Program-made: the position numbers and the translations under genes
Assembly: GCF_016888005.1 (NCBI RefSeq)
Contig: NZ_JAFDVE010000003.1
Span: forward strand, 1 to 64,000
DNA: 64,000 nucleotides
Origin: Phycicoccus sp. CSK15P-2
GTDB lineage: Bacteria > Actinomycetota > Actinomycetes > Actinomycetales > Dermatophilaceae
Direction: 5' to 3'
The notes under the pieces: model-generated
What the model was told of the DNA's origin: nothing
Databases searched by the model: none
Seen by the model: only the letters and a program-made list of their open reading frames with translations
Part shown: piece by piece, positions 33,384 to 41,545 of the stretch
Position numbering within the stretch: position 1 is the stretch's first letter
Layout of the letters: each line of letters begins with the position of its first letter

Positions 33384-34397
33384 ATGACATCGTGGCCGGA
33401 CCACCGGACACCGGCGCGACCGACCATGGCGGAGGTGGCGGCCGAGGCGCACGTGTCGGTCAAGACCGTCTCCCGGGTCGTCAACCACCAGGCCGGGGTG
33501 CGTCCGGACACCGCCGAGCGGGTCCGCGCGGTCATCCAGCGCATCGGGTTCCGCCGGGGCGGAGGGGTGGCCATCCGCGAGGGACGCACGTTCACGATTG
33601 GGCTCGTCCTCGAGGACCTCGGCAACCCGTTCTACTCGCAGGTCTCCGCGGGGGTCGAGCGCGAGGCACGGATGCGGCAGTACCTCCTCGTCACGGCCTC
33701 GGCGGAGAACTCGCCGAACCGGGAGCGGGCGGTGCTCCAGGCCCTCGTCGCGCGCCGGGTCGACGGCGTGGTCGTCGTCCCGGCGGGGGAGACCCCGGAG
33801 GCCGACCCCGCCATCGAGTCGGCGGGGGTGCCGATCGTCCACCTGGACCGTCCCGTCCGGGGCTCCCGGCGCGACACCGTGCTGAGCGACAACCTCGGCG
33901 GGATGCGCAGCGCCGTGGAGCACCTCGTGGCCCACGGACACCGGCGGATCGGCTTCCTCGGCGACGACCCGGAGTTCTGGACCGCCCGGCAGCGGCGGGA
34001 GTCCTTCCTCGCGACGCACACCTCGATCGGGCTGCCGGAGCCGGCGCCCGTCGTCATGGGGCCGCACTCGGCCGAGACCGTGGGACGCTCGCTGCAGCGG
34101 TGGGCCGCGGACGCCGAGCCGGTCACGGCGGTCATCACCGGGAACAACCGCGTGACCGTCCTGGCTCTCGACGCCATGCGCCGGGCCGAGCGTCGGCCGG
34201 CACTCGTGGCCTACGACGACTTCGAGCTCGCGGCCGTCGTCGACCCGCCGGTCACCGCGGTCCACCAGGACCCGGTGGCGATGGGGGAGAAGGCGGCGCA
34301 GGTCCTCTTCGCGCGGCTGCTCGGCGACGAGTCGCCGCCCCGGACGATCGTCCTGCCCACCCGGCTCGTCGTGCGCGGGTCGGGCCGTCGGCACTGA
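33384..34397 (+). CDS. LacI-family transcriptional regulator
   Basis: A 337-residue LacI/GalR repressor. The HTH and hinge are TMAEVAAEAHVSVKTVSRVVNHQAGVR (about 14-40). The periplasmic-binding-like sensor domain follows (IGLVLEDLGNPFYSQVSAGVE; RVDGVVVVPAG; GHRRIGFLGDD; CT VTAVHQDPVAMGEKAAQVL). Position, divergent from the GH92 mannosidase, indicates local sugar-responsive control, probably by mannose or a mannooligosaccharide (inference). ATG 33384 begins a short tail before the HTH. Confidence 0.93.
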   Translation: MTSWPDHRTPARPTMAEVAAEAHVSVKTVSRVVNHQAGVRPDTAERVRAVIQRIGFRRGGGVAIREGRTFTIGLVLEDLGNPFYSQVSAGVEREARMRQYLLVTASAENSPNRERAVLQALVARRVDGVVVVPAGETPEADPAIESAGVPIVHLDRPVRGSRRDTVLSDNLGGMRSAVEHLVAHGHRRIGFLGDDPEFWTARQRRESFLATHTSIGLPEPAPVVMGPHSAETVGRSLQRWAADAEPVTAVITGNNRVTVLALDAMRRAERRPALVAYDDFELAAVVDPPVTAVHQDPVAMGEKAAQVLFARLLGDESPPRTIVLPTRLVVRGSGRRH

Positions 34398-34423
34398 GCC
34401 GCTCGCGGGGACGGCGGCGCCCG

Positions 34424-34618
34424 TCAGCCGGCCGGAGTGGTCGCCTGCCGGTCGTCGTGGCCCTCGGTCCCCGCCGCGCGCTCGCGGAGGCGGTCCCGCA
34501 CCTCGTCCGGTGTGTACGCCCGCCGCTGCCGCTCGTCCCGTGCAACGAGAACCCCGGTGGCGACGACCCCCGCCACCCCGGCGACGCCGAGCAGCTTGAC
34601 CCACCGGTTGCGCTCCAC
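34424..34618 (-). CDS. Small single-pass membrane protein
   Basis: A 64-residue protein with one N-terminal membrane helix (VKLLGVAGVAGVVATGVLVA, residues 7-26) followed by a charged RDERQRRAYTPDEVRDRLRERAAG segment and a short tail. The TPDEVRDRLRER pattern recurs in small actinobacterial anchor proteins of unknown function. It is convergent with the LacI gene and divergent from the papain-like hydrolase gene 40 bp away. Confidence 0.7.
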   Translation of the reverse strand: MERNRWVKLLGVAGVAGVVATGVLVARDERQRRAYTPDEVRDRLRERAAGTEGHDDRQATTPAG

Positions 34619-34629
34619 GCGCCAACCCT

Positions 34630-34641
34630 AGACCCGGGTCT
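34630..34641. promoter_or_regulatory. 12-bp palindrome in divergent 40-bp gap
   Basis: AGACCCGGGTCT is a perfect palindrome centred in the gap between the small membrane protein (minus) and the papain-like hydrolase (plus). In so short a divergent spacer it could be an operator shared by both promoters, or chance in GC-rich DNA. Confidence 0.3.
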
Positions 34642-34658
34642 GCGGGCAGACTGGCGCC

Positions 34659-35315
34659 ATGACGCGCTCCGGACGGACCACGGTCCCCTTCGATGACGCC
34701 GTCGCGGCGACCCGGACGGGTGACCTCTGGATCTTCCGCGGCGGTACTGTCGCCGACCGGCTCATCCAGACCGCCAGCAACGCGCCGGTCAACCATGTGG
34801 GCATGGCCCTCGTCGTCGACGACCTGCCGCCCCTGATGTTCCACGCCGAGCTCGGCCGCTCCCTCCTGGACGTGTGGACCGGCGACCACCACCGGGGCGT
34901 CCAGCTGCACGACCTCGCCGAGGCGGTGACGACCTGGCAGCAGCGGTACGGCCAGCGGGCGTGGCTGCGCCAGCTCCGACCCGACGCGGGGCCGGCCGAG
35001 GAGGACGCCGCGCTGCGGGCGGTCGCCCGGCTCGACGGCGTGTCCTTCCCCTCGACGGTGCGGCTCGGCTGGCGCTGGCTGCGCGGCCGTGACGCCCATC
35101 TGACGCGTCGCGCCTCGGAGCGCAAGGGGCTGCGTCCGGAGGACGCCTACTGCGCCGAGGTCGTCGCCGCCACGCTCGAGGAGATGGGCGTGCTGCGCCC
35201 GGACGTGCCGACGAGCTGGTACGACCCGGGGCGTTTCTGGTCCGGGGACTCGCTGCCCCTCGCGCACGGGTGGTCCTACGGGCGCGAGGTCGAGGTCGGC
35301 GCCCCGGCGGAGTGA
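34659..35315 (+). CDS. Permuted papain-like (YiiX/NlpC-P60-type) hydrolase
   Basis: A 218-residue protein with a circularly permuted papain-like fold: the catalytic His comes first (His46 in NHVGMAL) and the nucleophile Cys last (Cys165 in DAYCAEVVAATLEEMG). The N-terminal GDLWIFRGG strand and the late SWYDPGRFW segment match the YiiX/YaeF-like branch, thought to cleave amide or acyl bonds of lipids or peptides. No signal peptide or membrane helix is visible, so it probably acts in the cytoplasm. Substrate unknown. Confidence 0.78.
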   Translation: MTRSGRTTVPFDDAVAATRTGDLWIFRGGTVADRLIQTASNAPVNHVGMALVVDDLPPLMFHAELGRSLLDVWTGDHHRGVQLHDLAEAVTTWQQRYGQRAWLRQLRPDAGPAEEDAALRAVARLDGVSFPSTVRLGWRWLRGRDAHLTRRASERKGLRPEDAYCAEVVAATLEEMGVLRPDVPTSWYDPGRFWSGDSLPLAHGWSYGREVEVGAPAE

Positions 35316-35448
35316 GCCGCGAGGCGCGACGTCCGGGCGGGTGCGGACCGCCGTCACGAAAGCCCCGTTGCGCCGTCCGCCCGAATAGCGTGGGCCGGCG
35401 GACGGTGCCACAGTGATGCCATCCACCCCCATCGATCGAGGAGAGACG

Positions 35449-37185
35449 ATGCGACGATCTCGCATGGTGGCCCTGACCGGCGTCGCGGCCCTTGCCATGG
35501 CGACCGCCGGCGCGGCGACGACGGCACAGGCCCGGGAGTCCGGTGTCAGCTCGGAGAGCTCTGCGCGGACGAGCTACGCGGTGCTGGCGGAGAAGGGCGC
35601 CGACGTCGGCGAGCTGGCCTCCCGCCTCGAGAAGTCCGGCGCGAAGGTCGTGTCGGTCAACGAGGCGATCGGGATGGTCACCGTCTCGTCCGAGAAGTCC
35701 GGCTTCCTCGCCTCCGCGCGCTCCGTCGAGGGCGTCGACGTCGCAGCCCGTGAGGGCGTCGTCGGCCATGCGCCCCGCGACGCCGAGCCCGACCGCACCG
35801 TCGTGGAGCGGCTGCGCGGCCGGGGCCCGGCCTCCGGTCACGGCGAGAAGGGCCGCAAGGGGACGAAGGCCGAGAGCGACCCGCTCGACTCCTACCTGTG
35901 GGGCATGGACATGATCGGCGCGCCCGCGGCGCACAAGGTCGAGCGCGGCAACAAGAAGGTCCTCGTCGGGGTCATGGACACCGGTGTCGACGCCAGCCAC
36001 CCCGACATCGCGCCGAACTTCGACCGGAAGCGCTCACGCAACTTCACGACCGACATGGAGGACGTCGACGGGCCGTGCGAGGAGGCCGACTGTGTCGACC
36101 CCGCCGACGTCGACCAGAACGGCCACGGCACGCACGTCGCCGGCACGATCGCCGGTGCGCTCAACGGCATCGGCGTCTCCGGTGTCGCGCCGGACGTGGG
36201 CATCGTCAACGTCCGCGCCGGCCAGGACAGCGGTTACTTCTTCCTCACGCCGACCGTCGACGCGCTCACCTACTCCGGTGACGTCGGCATCGACGTTGTC
36301 AACATGTCGTTCTACGTCGACCCGTGGGCGTACAACTGCATCGGCGGGGCCCCCGAGGACTCCCCGGAGGAGGCCGCGGAGCAGGCGGTCATCATCGAGG
36401 CGATGAACCGGGCGCTCGAGTACGCGCACGCCAAGGGCGTCACCCTCGTCGCCGCGCTCGGCAACGGGCACGACGACCTCGCGAACCCGCGTAACGACAC
36501 CTCCAGCCCCGACTACCCGGGTGGTACGGAGCACGAGCGCACGATCGACGGGCAGACCTGCTTCGACCTGCCGACCGAGGGCCCGCACGTCATCGGCGTC
36601 TCGGCCGTCGGCCCGACGAAGCGCAAGTCGTACTTCTCGAACTACACGACCGACCTGAAGTCCGGCGAGATCGAGGTCTCGGCGCCCGGCGGCGACTACC
36701 GCGACAACTACGGCACCGACGAGTACGCCACCCCCGGCAACCTCATCCTCTCCGCGGCGCCGCTCGGCGTCCTGCAAGAGGCCGGCGACGTCGACGAGAA
36801 CGGCGACATCACCGAGCAGGGCGAGGGCTGGGTCATGAAGGACTGCCGGACGGTCCGCACCCGTTGGCACCGCGAGGGCCGTGAGGAGTGCGGGTACTAC
36901 CAGTACCTGCAGGGCACCTCGATGGCCGCGCCGCACGCGGCCGGCGTCGCGGCACTCGTCGTCTCGGCCCACGGCAGGTCCCAGGGCCGGAGCGGCTTCG
37001 GGCTCGCGCCGGACCGGACCGCGAGCTACCTCATGCGGACCGCGACCGACACCCCCTGTCCCGAGACCAACCCCTACGTCTACCCTGACCGCACCGACGA
37101 GTACACGGCGGAGTGCGTCGGGAACAAGAGGTTCAACGGTTTCTACGGGGACGGCATCGTCAACGCCCTGAGAGCCGTGCGCTGA
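35449..37185 (+). CDS. Secreted S8 subtilisin-like serine protease
   Basis: A 578-residue secreted protease. Signal peptide about 1-29 (MVALTGVAALAMATAGAATTAQA), an I9-type propeptide region about 35-110 and the catalytic domain from about 165: Asp177 in VGVMDTGVD, His226 in NGHGTHVAGT and Ser491 in GTSMAAPHAAG. A long insert (about 275-330, and again 395-480) separates His from Ser, larger than in simple subtilisins. Start placed at ATG 35449, which has a GAGGAGAG ribosome site and opens directly into the signal peptide, rather than the in-frame ATG at 35413. A strong hairpin follows the gene. Confidence 0.93.
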   Translation: MRRSRMVALTGVAALAMATAGAATTAQARESGVSSESSARTSYAVLAEKGADVGELASRLEKSGAKVVSVNEAIGMVTVSSEKSGFLASARSVEGVDVAAREGVVGHAPRDAEPDRTVVERLRGRGPASGHGEKGRKGTKAESDPLDSYLWGMDMIGAPAAHKVERGNKKVLVGVMDTGVDASHPDIAPNFDRKRSRNFTTDMEDVDGPCEEADCVDPADVDQNGHGTHVAGTIAGALNGIGVSGVAPDVGIVNVRAGQDSGYFFLTPTVDALTYSGDVGIDVVNMSFYVDPWAYNCIGGAPEDSPEEAAEQAVIIEAMNRALEYAHAKGVTLVAALGNGHDDLANPRNDTSSPDYPGGTEHERTIDGQTCFDLPTEGPHVIGVSAVGPTKRKSYFSNYTTDLKSGEIEVSAPGGDYRDNYGTDEYATPGNLILSAAPLGVLQEAGDVDENGDITEQGEGWVMKDCRTVRTRWHREGREECGYYQYLQGTSMAAPHAAGVAALVVSAHGRSQGRSGFGLAPDRTASYLMRTATDTPCPETNPYVYPDRTDEYTAECVGNKRFNGFYGDGIVNALRAVR

Positions 37186-37230
37186 CCGTCCGTCGGGGCC
37201 GAGGGCCCACGGCTCCGTACGGACCACAGG

Positions 37231-37262
37231 AGGCCGCCCGCTCGACGACGCGCGGGCGGCCT
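37231..37262 (+). terminator. Terminator-like hairpin after subtilase
   Basis: AGGCCGCCCGC (37231-37241) pairs perfectly with GCGGGCGGCCT (37252-37262) across a 10-nt loop, 46 bp after the protease stop codon. The last arm runs into TTCG, with no long T-tract, as is common in high-GC actinobacteria. Confidence 0.75.
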
Positions 37263-37371
37263 TCGCACATCCGGGCCGGGCCGCGTCGCCGGTGCCGTCC
37301 CGACGGGTTCGTTGGTAGCTGGTCCTCCGGCTGACGAGGGCGATGCGGGGCCGGCCACACGGCTGTTCTCC

Positions 37372-37433
37372 CATCCGCACAGGCTGTCGTCATCCACACC
37401 GGCAGCATCCTGTGCGGATGACGACCCGGTGTG
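37372..37433. repeat. Interleaved inverted-repeat element
   Basis: Three segments recur as exact reverse complements in the same order: CATCCGCACAGG (37372-37383) with CCTGTGCGGATG (37409-37420); GTCGTCATCC (37386-37395) with GGATGACGAC (37417-37426); and CACACCGG (37395-37402) with CCGGTGTG (37426-37433). The order A-B-C-A'-B'-C' means the pairings compete or cross like a pseudoknot, unlike a simple hairpin. It lies in the 286-bp gap between the convergent protease and crcB genes. Nature unknown: a structured RNA, a remnant of a mobile repeat, or a complex terminator. Confidence 0.55.
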
Positions 37434-37471
37434 CGTCCGTTCCCGCGGTGTCCCGGGCGTGTGGCGCGAGC

Positions 37472-37837
37472 TCAGAGGTCGCCCGCGACGACGTAGCCGA
37501 GCGCGGCTGCGGTGAGGCCGAGGACGAGGGAGAGCCCGACGGTGCGGACGGCGTCGAGCGGACGCTCGTCCTCCATCGCGTCCCAGATCTCGAGGGCGAG
37601 CGACGAGAACGTCGTGAACGCCCCGCAGAAGCCCGTGCCGACGAGCGCCAGCCATCCGGGCTCCGCCCCGCCACCCACGAGCGCGCCGAGCACCAGCGAC
37701 CCCGCGACGTTGACGACGAGCGTGCCGGTGGGCGCTCCGTTCCCCAGCCGGCGCCTGGCCCAGTGCCCGACGAGCATGCGGGCGGGAGCGCCGACGGCGG
37801 CCCCGGCGGCGACGAGCAGGGCGTGCGCGGCGGTCAC
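37472..37837 (-). CDS. crcB: Fluoride exporter CrcB (second of pair)
   Basis: A 121-residue Fluc/CrcB fluoride channel subunit with four membrane helices. It shows GAPARMLVGHW, GTLVVNVAGSLVLGALVG (with the conserved Asn of the pore helix), GFCGAFTTFSSLALEIWD (the F-TTFSSF motif with the central Na+ site) and a last helix VGLSLVLGLTAAALGYVVA. Actinobacteria commonly encode two unequal CrcB subunits in tandem that form a heterodimer. GTG start overlaps the stop of the other crcB gene by 4 nt. Confidence 0.9.
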   Translation of the reverse strand: MTAAHALLVAAGAAVGAPARMLVGHWARRRLGNGAPTGTLVVNVAGSLVLGALVGGGAEPGWLALVGTGFCGAFTTFSSLALEIWDAMEDERPLDAVRTVGLSLVLGLTAAALGYVVAGDL

Positions 37838-38247
37838 GGGCCGGGCCAGACGCGTCGGCCGAGCCACATCCCGAGGGCGACGGCGAGCACCCCGACGAGG
37901 AACGTCCCCGCGACGTAGGCGATCCCGAGCTGCACGTGGTCGGAGTCGCCGAGCTGCACGGCGTCGACCGCCAGGGTGGAGAAGGTCGTCCATCCCCCGA
38001 GGACACCGACGCCGACGACGGGCCGGGCCAGCCGGTGCACCCCCGGGCGGTCCACGAGGAACGAGACGAGCAGGCCCATGGCGAAAGCCCCCGTGACGTT
38101 GACGAGGAACGTCGCCCACGGGAACGTGCCGACGCCGTGCGGCAGGGCCAGGCCGACCGCCCAGCGGCCGAGCGACCCGACCGCGCCACCGGCTGCGACC
38201 CCGCCCAGCAGGGCGAGGTCGCGGTGCGGGACGGGCAGGGCCGTCAC
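37834..38247 (-). CDS. crcB: Fluoride exporter CrcB (first of pair)
   Basis: A 137-residue CrcB subunit, four helices: GGVAAGGAVGSLGRWAVGLAL, FPWATFLVNVTGAFAMGLLVSFL, GVLGGWTTFSTLAVDAVQL (TTFST replacing TTFSS) and VGVLAVALGMWLG. It pairs with the downstream crcB gene as a dual-topology heterodimer that exports fluoride. The GTG at 38247 overlaps the stop of alaA by 4 nt, so fluoride export and alanine synthesis share one transcript. No fluoride riboswitch is recognisable upstream of alaA. Confidence 0.9.
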   Translation of the reverse strand: MTALPVPHRDLALLGGVAAGGAVGSLGRWAVGLALPHGVGTFPWATFLVNVTGAFAMGLLVSFLVDRPGVHRLARPVVGVGVLGGWTTFSTLAVDAVQLGDSDHVQLGIAYVAGTFLVGVLAVALGMWLGRRVWPGP

Positions 38248-39461
38248 GCGCGCAGCGTCGAGAGGTGGTCGGCGATCCGGCCGATGGCCTCGGTCAGGGT
38301 GTCGACGTCGGGCAGCGTGACGAGCCGGAAGTGGTCGGGCTCGAACCAGTTGAACCCGGTGCCGTGGGTCACGAGGATCTTCTTCGAGCGCAGGAGGTCG
38401 ATGACGAACTCCTCGTCGGACTCGATGGGGTAGACGTCGGGGTCGAGGCGCGGGAAGCAGTACAGCGCACCTTGGGGCTCGACGCACGAGACGCCCGGGA
38501 TGTCGTTGAGCAGCTGCCACGCGAGCTTGCTCTGCTCGCGGAAGCGACCACCCGGTCCGATGAGCTCGTTCACCGACTGGTAGCCGCCGAGAGCGGTCTG
38601 GATGGCGTGCTGCGCGGGCACGTTGGCGCACATCCGCATGTTCGCCAGGAGCGTCAGCCCCTCGAGGAAGTCCTCGGCGAGGTGCTTGGGCCCGCTCACC
38701 ATGACCCAGCCGGCGCGGTACCCGCAGACCCGGTAGGCCTTGGACAGTCCGCTGAAGGTGAGGCAGAGGACGTCGTCGCCCGCGAAGGTCGCGGTGTGGT
38801 GGTGGACGGCGTCGTCGAAGAGGATCTTCTCGTAGATCTCGTCGGCCATGAGGACGAGGTCGTGGCGGCGCGCGATGTCCACGAGGCCGCGGACGGTGGC
38901 CTCCGAGTACACGGCGCCGGTGGGGTTGTTCGGGTTGATGACGACGAGCGCCTGGGTGTTCGGCGTGATCTTGGCCTCGATGTCGGCGAGGTCGGGGTCC
39001 CACCCGTTCGACTCGTCGCAGCGGTAGTGCACGGGCGTGCCGCCGGAGAGCGAGACGGCGCCGGTCCACAGCGGGTAGTCGGGTGCCGGGACGAGGATCT
39101 CGTTGCCGTCGTCGACGAAGGCCTGGAGCACCATCGTGATGAGCTCGGAGACGCCGTTGCCGATGTAGACGTCCTCGACGACGACGTCCTTGAGCCCGCG
39201 GGCCTGGTAGTACTGCGCCACCGCGGTGCGCGCCGAGTAGATGCCGCGGGAGTCGGCGTAGCCCTGGCTGTCGGGGAGGTTGTGGACCATGTCGGCGACG
39301 ATGGCCTCGGGGGCCTCGAACCCGAACGGGGCCGTGTTGCCGATGTTGAGCTTGAGGATCTTGTGCCCCTCGGCCTCGAGGCGCTGCGCCTCGACGAGGA
39401 TGGGTCCGCGCACGTCGTAGCGGACGTGCTGCAGCTTCTGGCTCTGGACGATCCGGCGCAT
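38244..39461 (-). CDS. alaA: AlaA-type alanine/aspartate aminotransferase
   Basis: A 405-residue class I PLP aminotransferase of the AlaA type (pyruvate to alanine with glutamate). Landmarks are LNIGNTAPFGFEAPEAI, GYADSRGIYSARTAVAQYY, the Asn in VINPNNPTGAVYSE, the Asp-x-Ile-Tyr in MADEIYEKILFDD and the Schiff-base Lys in FSGLSKAYRVCGYRAGW. The ATG at 39461 is the first Met after low-complexity sequence and gives the family N-terminus RRIVQSQKLQ. A 25-bp perfect palindrome lies 39 bp upstream. Head of the alaA-crcB-crcB operon. Confidence 0.9.
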   Translation of the reverse strand: MRRIVQSQKLQHVRYDVRGPILVEAQRLEAEGHKILKLNIGNTAPFGFEAPEAIVADMVHNLPDSQGYADSRGIYSARTAVAQYYQARGLKDVVVEDVYIGNGVSELITMVLQAFVDDGNEILVPAPDYPLWTGAVSLSGGTPVHYRCDESNGWDPDLADIEAKITPNTQALVVINPNNPTGAVYSEATVRGLVDIARRHDLVLMADEIYEKILFDDAVHHHTATFAGDDVLCLTFSGLSKAYRVCGYRAGWVMVSGPKHLAEDFLEGLTLLANMRMCANVPAQHAIQTALGGYQSVNELIGPGGRFREQSKLAWQLLNDIPGVSCVEPQGALYCFPRLDPDVYPIESDEEFVIDLLRSKKILVTHGTGFNWFEPDHFRLVTLPDVDTLTEAIGRIADHLSTLRA

Positions 39462-39500
39462 GGCGGCCAGTCTTCCAGCCGCGGCCCCCTCCCTTCCTCG

Positions 39501-39525
39501 ACATTTCGGGGTGACCCCGAAATGT
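39501..39525. promoter_or_regulatory. 25-bp perfect palindrome upstream of alaA
   Basis: ACATTTCGGGG (39501-39511) and CCCCGAAATGT (39515-39525) are exact inverted repeats around TGA. The motif is AT-rich at its outer ends, unlike surrounding DNA, and sits 39 bp upstream of the alaA start in the divergent gap with the OmpR-type regulator gene at 39682. It looks like an operator for a dimeric regulator controlling alaA-crcB, the two-component operon, or both. As a terminator it would be misplaced. Confidence 0.65.
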
Positions 39526-39681
39526 GGACTAGACAAGGGTTCGGAGGTCGTGTCTGGTGGACGAACCGGGGTCTCGGCGACAGCCCCTCGGTGACCGAGG
39601 ACCGACGACGCGTCTTTCGGGCGGGTTACCGGTGCCCTCGGATGCTCGGGCCGGCACGGCCGCGGCCCCTAGCCTGGGGCG

Positions 39682-40437
39682 GTGGCGCGCATCCTTCTCG
39701 TCGAGGACGACGCGACCGTCCGCGAGACGGTGGCGGCGTACCTGACCCGTGCCGGCCACGAGGTCGAGGCCGTCGCGGACGGCGAGGCGGGGGTCGAGGC
39801 CTTCACCCGCACACCGGCCGACCTCGTCCTCCTCGACCTCATGCTCCCCGGTCTCGGCGGCTTCGAGGTCACCCGGCGGCTGCGGTCGATGCGCCGCGAC
39901 CTGCCGCTCGTCATGGTCACCGCGCGTGGCCAGGAGCACGAGCGGGTCCAGGGCCTGCAGCACGGGGCCGACGACTACGTGACCAAGCCGTTCAGCCTGC
40001 GCGAGCTCGAGCTGCGTGTCCGCTCCGTGCTGCGCCGCACGAGCGCGGCGCCCCCCGAGGTGACGGGTGTCCTGCGCGACGGCGACGTCGAGATCGACCT
40101 CGGCGCACGGTCCGCGACCCGGGCCGGGCGGCCTCTGCAGCTCACCTCGCGCGAGCTCGACCTCCTCGCCTGGTTCGTCCAGCACCCGGGCGTCGTCTGG
40201 TCCCGCGACCAGCTGATCCGCGAGGTGTGGGGCTGGGAGGTCGGGGACGCCTCGACGGTCACCGTGCACGTCCGGCGCGTCCGCGAGAAGGTCGAGGCCG
40301 ACCCCGGGTCCCCGGCCCGGCTCGTCACCGTCTTCGGCCGCGGCTACCGCTGGGACCAGGCGCCTCTAGACGGCGCCACCGCACCCGACAGTGCCTCCGC
40401 ACCTGACAACCCCACCGGGGGTGCCGGTGGGGCCTGA
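39682..40437 (+). CDS. OmpR/PhoB-family response regulator
   Basis: A 251-residue OmpR-type regulator. Receiver domain 1-120 with EDD, phosphoacceptor Asp52 in VLLDLMLPG, and KPF. Winged-helix DNA-binding domain about 130-228 (LTSRELDLLAWFVQHPGVVWSRDQLIREVWG ... VTVHVRRVREKVEADPG). The last 22 residues are a disordered Thr/Ser/Ala tail not usual in the family. GTG start. The kinase gene overlaps its 3' end. The pair lies upstream of thiol-redox genes, so it may respond to envelope redox state or copper (inference). Confidence 0.92.
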   Translation: MARILLVEDDATVRETVAAYLTRAGHEVEAVADGEAGVEAFTRTPADLVLLDLMLPGLGGFEVTRRLRSMRRDLPLVMVTARGQEHERVQGLQHGADDYVTKPFSLRELELRVRSVLRRTSAAPPEVTGVLRDGDVEIDLGARSATRAGRPLQLTSRELDLLAWFVQHPGVVWSRDQLIREVWGWEVGDASTVTVHVRRVREKVEADPGSPARLVTVFGRGYRWDQAPLDGATAPDSASAPDNPTGGAGGA

Positions 40438-41437
40438 GGTCAGCGCCGTCGTCATCTGCGTCCTCGTGACGGCGGGGGTCGGCGCGCTCGGCTCGCTCGC
40501 GCTCATGCGGGTCTCGCGTTCGCGGGCCGACGTCGCCGCGTTCGGCGCGCCGCTCGTCGTCGTCGCGGCGCTGGCCGCGGGGGTCGCCACGGCCAGCGGG
40601 GCCATGCTCATCGCCGAGGACGACCAGCACACCATCCTCGTGGTGCTCCTCGCCGGGATGCCGGTCGCGGTCGCCGTCGGCTTCCTGCTGGCCCGCCGGG
40701 TCCGCCGGCTGGAGCAGGACTCCGCGCGGGTCCACGCCGCCCGCGAGCGCGACCGCGAGGTCGAGGAGTCCCGGCGCGAGACGATCCGCTGGCTGTCGCA
40801 CGACCTGCGCACGCCCCTCGCGGGCATCCGGGCGCTCGCCGAGTCGCTCGAGGACGGCGCGGTCGAGCGGCCGGTGGAGGCCTACGGGCGGATCGTCCAC
40901 GAGGTCGACCGGATGGACGGCATGGTCGACGACATCGCCGAGCTGTCCCGGCTGCACGGCCCCGCGGCGGTGCGCCGCGAGCCGGTCGACCTCGACGACG
41001 TCGTCTCCGACGCGGTGACCGGGGTCGTGCCGCTCGCCGACGCCGCGGGGGTGGAGGTCGTCGCCGGCGACCTCGCCGGCGAGGTCGTCCTCGGCGAGGC
41101 GCGCGCGCTGACGCGGGCGGTGAGCAACGTCGTGCGCAACGCCGTGCAGCACACCCCCGCCGGGGGCACGGTCACCGTCCGGACCGCCGCCGGAGACGGC
41201 CAGGTCGTCGTCGAGGTCGCCGACGGCTGCGGTGGCCTGGCGGACGAGGCCGCCGCGCGGGTCTTCGACGCCGGCTGGCGCGGCGACACCTCGCGGCACG
41301 AGCGCGGCATGGGGCTCGGGCTGACCATCACCCGCGAGGTCGCGCGGGCCCACGGTGGGGACGCCACGGTCGCCAACCGGCCGGAGGGGGGCGGGTGCGT
41401 CGTCGCCGTCCGCGTCCCGACATCGCCCGCCGGCTGA
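40391..41437 (+). CDS. Sensor histidine kinase
   Basis: A 348-residue membrane histidine kinase. Three hydrophobic segments fill about residues 15-110 with very short outside loops. The phosphoacceptor helix is IRWLSHDLRTPLAGIRALAE, followed by a HATPase_c domain (VSNVVRNAVQHTPAGG; VEVADGCGGL; GMGLGLTITREV). The start is ambiguous: GTG 40391 overlaps the regulator by 47 nt; in-frame GTG 40421 or 40427 would overlap by only 17 or 11 nt and still precede the first helix. Partner of the OmpR regulator just upstream. Confidence 0.87.
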   Translation: MPPHLTTPPGVPVGPEVSAVVICVLVTAGVGALGSLALMRVSRSRADVAAFGAPLVVVAALAAGVATASGAMLIAEDDQHTILVVLLAGMPVAVAVGFLLARRVRRLEQDSARVHAARERDREVEESRRETIRWLSHDLRTPLAGIRALAESLEDGAVERPVEAYGRIVHEVDRMDGMVDDIAELSRLHGPAAVRREPVDLDDVVSDAVTGVVPLADAAGVEVVAGDLAGEVVLGEARALTRAVSNVVRNAVQHTPAGGTVTVRTAAGDGQVVVEVADGCGGLADEAAARVFDAGWRGDTSRHERGMGLGLTITREVARAHGGDATVANRPEGGGCVVAVRVPTSPAG

Positions 41438-41545
41438 CCCCTGGCGGGGTTCTTACCCGCATCTGACGGCTGACCCCTCCGGCTGGCCCACCCCGCCGTG
41501 GTCGCGGTCCACTGGACAGGACGCACCCGACCCCAGGAGAGCACC

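Noticed and set aside
28019-34696. A 2225-codon open frame on the plus strand
   Set aside because: It is the antisense shadow of the GH92 gene; the composition is a high-GC frame artefact, with Arg/Gly/Val-rich sequence and no domain, and it runs through the LacI gene.
35413-35448. Upstream ATG of the subtilase as its start
   Set aside because: It would add twelve residues in front of the signal peptide, and the ribosome site GAGGAGAG is placed for the ATG at 35449.
37834-39461. Fluoride riboswitch upstream of the crcB genes
   Set aside because: The crcB genes start inside the preceding coding sequence by 4-nt overlaps and the leader before alaA holds only the palindrome; no riboswitch core could be recognised.
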